This document shows positions 56,286 to 64,000 of a stretch of 64,000 nucleotides of DNA, one piece after another. The stretch lies in the NCBI GenBank assembly GCA_035236585.1, contig CP141132.1, forward strand, positions 56,455,880-56,519,879, in the 5' to 3' direction. The notes below the pieces were generated by a model. It searched no databases. It saw only the letters and a program-made list of their open reading frames with translations, and was not told the DNA's origin. This DNA comes from Warburgia ugandensis (lineage: Eukaryota > Streptophyta > Magnoliopsida > Canellales > Canellaceae). Position 1 is the stretch's first letter. Every line of letters begins with the position of its first letter. The translations under genes were made by a program, and so were the position numbers.

Positions 56286-56860
56286 GGACGAGATGGAGAT
56301 AGCACCACACTGCCAAGGGCAAGTCTTTGCCATTACATCAGAGCAAGCACATGTCTCAAACCAAGACATGGAAGGTACTTTCCTTGTCTCAGATCGGCAT
56401 GTTAGGATCCTTTTTTATTTAGGATCTACCCACTCTTTTATTTCATGTATATTTACAGCATGTCTTGATATGCATACACATAAGTTAGCTTTTGGATTGG
56501 ATATCATGACACCTGTGGGAGACATAGTTGAGGCTAGTGAGTACCTTTAAGGGATAGCAATAGATATATCAGGTGCAAGGATGGACACCGACCTTATTTT
56601 GCTGGATATGATTGATTATGTGTTATATTGAGGATGGATTGGTTAGTCACCTATTGGACTACCGTGGATTGATGTAAGAAGTAGGTTATTTTCAGTGTCC
56701 TTAGAGAGCTAGTGACCTCATTCTAAGGTAGGAAGAGCATTACTAGTGCATGTTTCATTTCCACCATGAAGGTAATGTGGTACTATTCACGAAGGTACCA
56801 AGTCTTCCTTGCTTGTGTGATAGTGGAGGACAATGGGTAGCCCTAGATTGAGGATACTGA
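56286..56860 (+). pseudogene. pol: Element F protease
   Basis: EIAPHCQGQVFAITSEQAHV is followed by GTFLVSDRHVRILFYLGSTH. The active-site Asp has become Tyr (TAT at 56416-56418), so the enzyme is dead. HKLAFGLDIMTPVGDIVEAS matches D. A TAA at 56548 and frameshifts near 56620 break the C-terminal half (ILRMDWLVTYWTTVD-like sequence in shifted frames). Confidence 0.75.
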
Positions 56861-58200
56861 CATAGTGCGAGAGTTTGTAGATGTTTTGCCTGAGGAGTTG
56901 CCTGGATTATCGCTACGCAGGAAGATTAATTTTACCAATAATCTAGTGCCAAGTATAGTGCCCATTTCTAAGGCACCATACAGAATGGCGCCAGTTGAGT
57001 TTAGCTCAAGGTCCAATTGTATGACTTACTTGACAAGGGTTTTATTACACCCAGTGGATCTCCCTAAGGAGCACCGGCCCTGTTCATGAAGAAAAATGAT
57101 GGATTGTTGTGATTACATATAGAATATTAGTTGTTGAATAGTGTTATGGTGAAGAACCAATATCCCCTTCCTCGCATTGATGATTTATTTGATCAGCTTC
57201 AATCGGCGTAGATATTCTCAAAGATAGATCTAAGATTGAGATACCACCAGTTGAGGATTAAAGAGAAGGACATCTCCAAGACTACTTTTAGGACTTGCTA
57301 TGGTCATTACGAGTTCTTAATGATGCCTTTTGGTTTAACCAACTCACCAACTGTGTTTATGAACATGATGAACCAAGTCTTTTAGACTTATTTGGATAAG
57401 TTCGCTATGGTGTTTGTGGATGATATCCTGGTTTACTCGTCTAGTCGTGAGGTGCATAGGGAACATCTCCATGTTATATTGGACACCCTATATCACCATC
57501 ACTTATATGATAAGTTCAATAAGTGTGATTTTTGGCTAAAGCTGGTGCATTTCTTAGGCCATGTGGTATCTAAGGATGGAGTGGCTATAGACCCAACTAA
57601 GGTGGAGGTAGCATTGACCTGGGAGAGACCTACAATTATGATGAAGATTCGTAGCTTTCTAGGATTAGAAAGGTATTATCGTGGATTTATTAATGGATTC
57701 TTAAGGATTGCTTTACCTCTGACTACCCTAACCAAGGAGGATACCAAGTTTGTCTGGAGTGATGCATATGAGGAGGGCTTTTAGGAGCTTAAGACAAGGC
57801 TTACCTCTAGACCAATGTTGGCACTACCCTTCAGATCTATTAGTTATGTAGTTTATTATGATGCCTCTAGTTAGGGGCTTAGAGCAGTGCTGATGGAGCG
57901 TGAGAAGGTAATAGCCTATGTGTGTAGGAAATTGAAGATACATGAGGTTAATTATCCCACCCAGGACTTGGAGTTAGCAACTATGTTATTTGCGTTGAAG
58001 TCCTGGAGGCACTACTTGTACCATGAGAAATTTGAAGTGTTTACTGATCACAAAAGCCTCAAGTACTTTTTCACTCAGAGCAATCTAAACATGAGTCAAT
58101 GTAGGTGGATGGAATATCTCAAGGACTTTGACTTTACCATTTAGTACCACCCTGGAAAGGCAAATTTTGTGACAGATGTCTTGAACAAGAAATCAAGGGT
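56861..58200 (+). pseudogene. pol: Element F reverse transcriptase and RNase H
   Basis: REFVDVLPEELPGL and ISKAPYRMAPVE open RT (56865-57000). [45 protein letters not shown] and FAMVFVDDILVYSSSREVHR follow; the F-V-D-D box at 57413-57424 is intact. The connection has FLGHVVSKDGVAIDPTKVEV and IRSFLGLERYYRGFINGFLR (57550-57700). RNase H reads [26 protein letters not shown] and [18 protein letters not shown], ending with YHPGKANFVTDVLN near 58190. Stops are mostly TAG at former CAG or TGG codons (for example 57780, 57872 and 58142). Confidence 0.88.
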
Positions 58201-59545
58201 AGTGATTTCCAACTTATTGTTCAGGTCAAGATTCATTGACAAGATTTTACAGACACAGACCATGGATGTAGAAACCCAAGACAAGATGGTGGTATCAAAT
58301 TCCAAGGCAAGCTAGCAGTTCCTATAGTTGACGATTAGAGATGTGAGCTACTTCAGGAGGCTCACTAGTCATAGTTCACTATTCAACCCAGGGGTACGAA
58401 GGTGTATCAGGACCTAAGGCGACACTTTTGGTGGAACAGGATGAAGAGAGACATTAGGGAATGTGTGGCATGGTGTTTGACTTGTCAGCAGGTCAAGGCT
58501 AAATATAGGAGACCTATAGGGTTGCTTTAAACACTACTAGACCTTCCCGAGTGAGCTCATAGTTGATCTCCCTAGAACAGCAAGCAGACATGACATGATA
58601 TGGGTTATTGTAGATAGATTGATGAAGTATGCCCACTTCCTATCAAATAGAGTCAGATAGCTAACAGCTTAACAAGATTATACATCAAGGAGATCTTGAG
58701 CTTACACGGGGTTCCCTTGATTATTATCTCAGACAAGGACACTAGATTCACTTTGAAGTACTGACAGAGTGTCCATGAGACTTTGGGATCTATGTTGAGG
58801 TTTAGCACAGCTTTCCACCCCTAGACAGAGAGGATCATCCAATCCATTGAGGACATGTTGAGGGCTTGCACCATTGATTGGAAGGGTAGTTGGGACGATC
58901 ATTTATCACTTATAGAGTTTGCATATAACAACAGCTACCACATGAGTATTGGTATGGCCGTGTATGAGGCACTGTATGGTAGACCATGTCACTCACCCCT
59001 ATGCTAGAGTGATGTGGGAGAGGGACGTCTCGTTTGGTCTGAGTCTGTGGAGCAATGTGTAGAGAAGGTTTGGCTGATCCGGAAGCAACTTTTGGCAGCC
59101 CACAGTTGTCAGAAGAGCTATGATGATAGGACGTGGAAGGACGTGGAATTTACCATTGGGGGTCATATTTTCTTGAAGGTCTCACCTATGAAGGGAGTGA
59201 TGAGGTTTGGTAGTAAGGGAAAGCACAACCCTGGTTCATTAGCCCTTTTGAGATTCTAAGGAGAGTTGGATAGGTTGCCTACCAGTTAACCTTGCTGCCA
59301 TAGCTTACAGATGCTCATGACGTCTTACATGTATTTATGTTGCAGAAGAATGTGCCAGACCCCTCCCATGTGCTCAAGTAGATACTTAGAGAGTTGAGAC
59401 CTAATTTGACATTTGAGGAGAGAGGAGTGCAGATTTTGGACATAAAGGTCTAAGATTTGAGAACCAAGACTATTCCATTAGTTAAGGTCCTCTCCCATCA
59501 CCACTCTACACAAGAGGCCACGTGGGAGATAGAGGAGGAGTGAGG
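58201..59545 (+). pseudogene. pol: Element F integrase with chromodomain
   Basis: The zinc-binding part reads RRHFWWNRMKRDIRECVAWC and LTCQQVKAKYRRP (58418-58515), with both Cys pairs kept. A small deletion near 58550-58575 removes the first catalytic Asp segment. The core continues [25 protein letters not shown] (second Asp) and a shortened catalytic-Glu segment, TERIIQSIEDMLRACTIDWK. IEFAYNNSYHMSIGMAVYEA and LKVSPMKGVMRFGSKGKHN follow (58915-59240). A chromodomain closes it (59408-59545; EERGVQILDIKV, TKTIPLVKVLSHHHS, EATWEIEEE). Frameshifts near 59240 and several stops make it non-functional. Confidence 0.85.
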
Positions 59546-59604
59546 CCAACCCATCTAGAGTTGTGTGTATAGATGTACTAAAATTTTAAGGATGAAAATT
59601 CTAT

Positions 59605-59617
59605 AAGGAGGGAAGGA
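59605..59617 (+). promoter_or_regulatory. Polypurine tract of element F
   Basis: AAGGAGGGAAGGA abuts the TGTAATATC start of the 3' LTR at 59618. Confidence 0.8.
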
Positions 59618-62600
59618 TGTAATATCTATAAATTTTTACACATAATTATATAATATTATTTGGAACTTTAATGAAAATTAAGAATTTGAGTTTTAAAAAA
59701 TTGATAATTATAAGGATTAATCTAAGAGTTAAAATATGGATGATTAGATAATGCTAAAAGAATAGAATCCAATGACACCAAGAATGCCTAAAATAGAGTT
59801 TGGATGAAAAAGTTATGAGTGTTTGAAATTAATGGGTATTTTGTTAATTTTCCAATTGAGCCCATTTACTAGATTTTTTTTTTTAAATGTGTAAAATGCA
59901 AAGGCATTTTGATAGAGCACCCCATTGTCACACCCCTTGTATGACTTGTGGTAGACAGCCATCCCTACTATTGCTATGTCATCGCATTTTAAACCCCCCC
60001 CCTCTCTCATTTCATCTCATTTTGCCCTTCTCCCCCCCCTCCGCCCCCACCCCAAACTGCGTTTTACTGGATTTCCCCTTTTTTCATTTCATCAATGTCA
60101 CATCAATGAAACCCTCATCGCAATAAGCGAGTAAGCTTTCCCCCCTTGTTCTTTCTCTTTTTCTTCTAGTTTTTTTCTCCTCCCCATGTTGGCCAAACTA
60201 GTTTTTCTAGCTGATGGAGGTTCATTAGGGAAAACTCATGTTACAGTAAAAAAATCCAGCTCAAATATGGCTTAAATAGATGATCTAAGCATTCCATTGA
60301 ATTCTTAGACCCTCAAAATCCTAGGAACAATGAAAACAATCAAATTTTGGGACCATATAGATTAGAGATCAAAGGGAAAAAGAACAGATGGTCCAGGTGT
60401 TTTGTCCTTGATGGACATTGTGCCCAAGATGCACCTTGGCAGACATGCACCAGAACGTACACACAGGGCGCGGCTGCACACATGCAGGTGTCGTGCACGC
60501 CCTTCATGGGTGAAATAAGACGCTTGTGCACCCTAGTAATAGAGATGCACCTGTGTGCGTCCTAGTGATTAAGACACACTTAAACTTGTCCTAGACGTGC
60601 ACCATAGATCAGGTGCATCCCAGTGACACTGTTTTGTATTATTTCTGATCCAAATTTGATCTAGATAGTTGATTTTGATCTGAAATAGAAAATCTTCATT
60701 TCTGGAGGCAATATAAACCTGATTTTTTATCTGAGATATATGTTGGATTCGTCTTGATGATGTGGACCTCATTTTGTGATGACAACTTAGATCTAACAAC
60801 AATTTAACTTAATTAAAACCTAGAAATCATAGGATGAGCTAGATCGAACAGATCAGAGGGTGATCAGGACTTGGAAAATTGATATATTAGATGATCTAAC
60901 AAGTGGGTTGAGGGATTAAATTATTATATCACATAGAGTGACCTAGATTATGATCCAAATCATTGAATGAGAGAAGAACCATAGATTTGACTAATTAGAG
61001 GATGATTCGATCATCAGATCAATAGATCGACTATTAGTACACATGTGGCTCTTAGAAAACACTGTGAATAAGATGGAATAAGGCATATGAGGATGTTTAT
61101 AATTATCTAGTGGTTGAATCGACCTAAAAATTATAGATTAAGTAAAATTTGACCTTAAAAGTCATCAAAACTATTAATCTGATCGATCAAGATTAGATCT
61201 GGCCATCCGATGGTTGGATTGACTATGTGGATGGGAGAAAGACTAGTGATATGACATTGATCACTATGAACTCTGAGAAATTAAATTATTTGGACTGTTG
61301 ATCTACAACTTACGACCAATATTAAAATCTAATAAGAGATTAAGGGAAATCAGACTTCAACTAGTGATGAATGAAGACTATATCACCTAGATTAAGGAGG
61401 ATTTGGAGTGATTTGAGTAGAAAAGATGATTGTTGAGTGATAAGTGATGGATTATGTTATGTGTGATCTTGTATGGGTGTATTAGATAGTACTAAATTGC
61501 TAGGTAGCACGCTTGAGAGAGTTGGTTCTCACTAAGGTAGGTAATGACATTTATATTAATATATTTTGCATAAAACCATGGATGTCCATTTGATGATTTC
61601 ACATATATTGATGATTTGATGCATGTCTATTTGGCCATATGATTTTGAGACTATTATTCAGCATGTATGGTTTATACTTATGCATGATAGTCATGATTTA
61701 CATGTTTTCCATGGACTCATGTTATTTGGATATCATGATACTTTGATTTATTTGTTTTACTAGAATTGTTTATTTGTTGGTTTATTGAGGAGGCTTGGTG
61801 GTTGGTCCTCAAGAGACTGACCTTGTGATGAGGGCAGTGCTTTAGGATGGGATCCACGAGCACTTTTGTATTTCATGATCATACATGAATTATTACTTGT
61901 TTTGTTATGTTGAGAAAATTCTTTATTTTAGTGGATTATGATAGGTGCTTTCACCCGGTGGAAGCTGTGCTAGGAGTGTTGTAAGGTTGGCAGCTTGCCC
62001 TCTAACTTTATGTGATGATAGACACCTGCCCTTATAATGGAAAACTCTCGTAGGGTGTGGTATCATAGGTAGTCCTCACCATGCATCTGATCGGCTCCCA
62101 TGCATGATAGACAATAGTCTCCCATTTTGGTGTTGATAGGGAGCGACTGTCGGTAGACTCAAGAGCTGGTTACCACTACAACATGGCAATCCATATGTTT
62201 GTTTGGCATTCATATAGCATTATAATTATTGTTAGGATTGATATATCCGTATGTACTCACAGTATGACGACGCATGGAGGATTGGTATGAGTAATCATGA
62301 CTAGATGTGAGAGTGTGTTGTACACTCGAGGGACACAAGTTGATTGTGCTCCATTCTATTCTTGACATGCACTTATGTTTTGATGTGATGAATTTACTTA
62401 TACTTGGCAATATCAAATTTATGAGTCATGTTTTATACTATGTTATGCAAGTAATATTGATTTGACTCATGTCAATCTTATGGTTTGTACGAGATCTTAC
62501 TTGCCATACTAGATTCTGGTTTTGATATGAATCCTATGTGGATGCTATTCTTGTTTATGAGACTTGGCTATTTAGTTTTCATACTATTATTATATCCATG

Positions 62601-62999
62601 AGTTTTATTATGAGATCATGCATTTATTCGTCACACTACTAGTATCCATTTATCAAATATTAAATGTCTATGTTTCTATACAAGCAATAGCTTGCCTAGG
62701 CATTGTTGTTTTTCTTGTAATACCTTAAATATAGAGTGATACTCCAGGAAGAGCAAACAAGAGGAAGATTACTGAAGTGGCAAGGATCACCAGAGCATTT
62801 TGAGACAATCATCTCAATGTATGTAATTGATTTAACATAATTTTGAACTAGTATATGGGCTATACATAGATAAATGTTCCTTTATACATATCCTAGACTT
62901 GTGGACCTGGCCTTATTGATGGATGTTGAGTCATGATGGACAGACCATAGTTTTTGATGATTTCAGTATTTTTAGTGTTATTAATTGTGATTTTTAACA
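59618..62999 (+). repeat. Element F 3' LTR, 3'-truncated
   Basis: It starts TGTAATATCTATAAAT. It contains gatgatgtggacc (about 60755), 'tttcacccggtggaagctgtgc' in part near 61950, and 'agacacctgccc' near 62020. It stops matching the 5' LTR at about 62999 (equivalent to 53289), where Athila-like sequence begins. The 'tgcacc/gtgcac'-rich part near 60430-60620 is LTR sequence; overlapping frames there are not genes. Confidence 0.78.
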
Positions 63000-64000
63000 T
63001 GCATACAATTAGTTTACTATTTTATTATTTTTCTAAAGTATCTCATGAAAAATTAAACTCAAAATATTAATTGCACAAACTAACTACATATAGTTTAAGT
63101 TGAAGAGAAAAATATAACCTATAGACACTGAAGAAGATCTGTGGAGACTTATAAACTAAGTGAGTTTTGAGCCATTCTTTCTTTTCTGAGGATTATATAT
63201 AAATTTAAAATTTTCTTCAGTGAACATTAATTCTTAGGTGGTCTCATTATTTTCATCTTGATCAACTATAGAGAAATCACAAAATGATTATACCATATAT
63301 CTTTTAAGTTTATGATCATTCTTAAGTCATATGAAACTTAAGAAATGATAAAGGCCGTCCTTATTAAACCCAAAGCCTATAGCCGTCCCTATATTATTTT
63401 TCGCTAGTTAGCCCATTAATCCTTTAAAGTATAAGCATTTTTCTTTGTTAGCCAAGTAACCTTTACCTATATAGAACGCCTATAATATATCTATTACCCA
63501 TTTGTTTTGGAAATATGTAGTGAATATTGAAGAATATCTTGGAAAAAGTATAAGGAAAACAATTCAAGAGATGAACATTAAAAAGGTGAAAAAGGAGAAA
63601 AATTTCAAAAGACTACATAGAAAGACAAGTGAAAAAGTAAAAGAAAAGGATAGCCATTGAAAAATAAGAAGGTTCACTCGTGTGAAGGAAAAATGGAAAT
63701 TTTGTGAATATACTGATAAAAGACATTTACATATTTTTCAGACCACCTTTGTTTACCTTTATATCCATTCTTTTGATAACTCTTACCTAAGCCGACATTT
63801 CATCCTAATAGAAGTCCTAACTTGATCTTAGGAGAAGTATGGTTATAAATGAATAGGGCGTTTAGTAGAGTGCAACATTCTTACTAGTTGAAATCCTTTC
63901 TTGAGACAATTATCATTCTTTATAAGTTATCGTTCTTTTATATGGAATATGTGAGAGTTTTTGGATTTGATGAACAATATTCTAATCACATATTAATGAG
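63000..64000 (+). other. Element H: Athila-like 3' noncoding fragment (B-like)
   Basis: It matches B at about 11125-11960 over most of its length ('atacaattagtttactattt', 'aagtatctcatgaaaaatta', 'ttcaagagatgaacatta'). It has about 170 bp (about 63640-63810) that B lacks, so B carries a deletion there. It is joined directly to the broken F 3' LTR and runs off the window. No gene is expected or seen. Confidence 0.65.

Larger units (their letters stand above)
51690..62999 (+). mobile_element. Element F: decayed Tekay/Del-like chromovirus with broken outer ends
   Basis: The order is partial 5' LTR (about 51690-53534), tRNA-Met primer site, gag (split by solo LTR 3), protease, RT, RNase H, integrase with chromodomain, polypurine tract and partial 3' LTR (59618-62999). 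The 5' LTR lacks its first 1.7 kb or so. The 3' LTR lacks its last 245 bp or so. The target duplication therefore cannot be found. Coding parts are 60-odd per cent readable but full of stops. It is the most decayed pol-bearing element here. Confidence 0.8.

Noticed and set aside
60340-60600. Cys/His-rich short frames near 60.4 kb
   Set aside because: Derived from 'tgcacc/gtgcac'-rich F LTR sequence on both strands; no zinc-finger spacing.

Overview
The window is plant nuclear heterochromatin made almost entirely of nested LTR retrotransposons. I found no host gene, tRNA, rRNA or CRISPR. The evidence for a plant is two Ty3/gypsy groups. One is Athila/Tat-like: primer sites matching tRNA-Asp, and an RT of the FMDD type followed by a long 3' noncoding region. 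The other is a Tekay/Del-like chromovirus group: initiator tRNA-Met primer sites, a CCHC Gag and a chromodomain after the integrase. The species cannot be named from this.

Layout, left half (+ strand). An old Athila-like element B (1-802, 9824-15109, about 29495-29655) is split twice. Element A (803-9818, perfect AAGAG target duplication) sits in its internal region. Element C (15110-29489, imperfect GTTTG/GTTTC duplication) sits in its 3' LTR. C is the only Athila-like copy here with protease, RT, RNase H and integrase. Its RT is cut by a 2.9-kb solo LTR (21569-24453, TAGGA duplication).

Layout, middle (- strand). A reverse chromovirus LTR remnant G (about 29656-31594) follows. Athila-like element E (31600-34333 plus 49124 to about 51690) lost its 5' LTR. 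E is split by chromovirus D (34334-49123, perfect ATTCT duplication). D has an intact 369-codon gag, a decayed pol, a 1.25-kb tandem duplication in its 3' LTR only, and a second solo LTR (44341-46934, CCGCC duplication) in its 5' LTR.

Layout, right (+ strand). Chromovirus F (about 51690-62999) has badly decayed gag-pol and both outer LTR ends broken. Its gag is split by a third solo LTR in reverse (53778-55402). The last kilobase (63000-64000) is a B-like Athila 3' noncoding fragment.

How the parts relate. C once encoded the enzymes. A and E encode only Gag, joined to the same 30-residue tail and lacking all of pol, yet A has clean boundaries and similar LTRs. They look like a non-autonomous, gag-only lineage copied in trans by a C-like partner. 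The Athila-like elements share candidate cis signals: a 5' leader stem-loop, a 20-base hairpin before a G-rich tract, and a conserved block before the polypurine tract. Coding decay is dominated by C-to-T type changes (CAG, CAA and CGA to stop), as expected for methylated, silenced copies. All boundaries were read by eye; values marked 'about' are uncertain by tens of bases.
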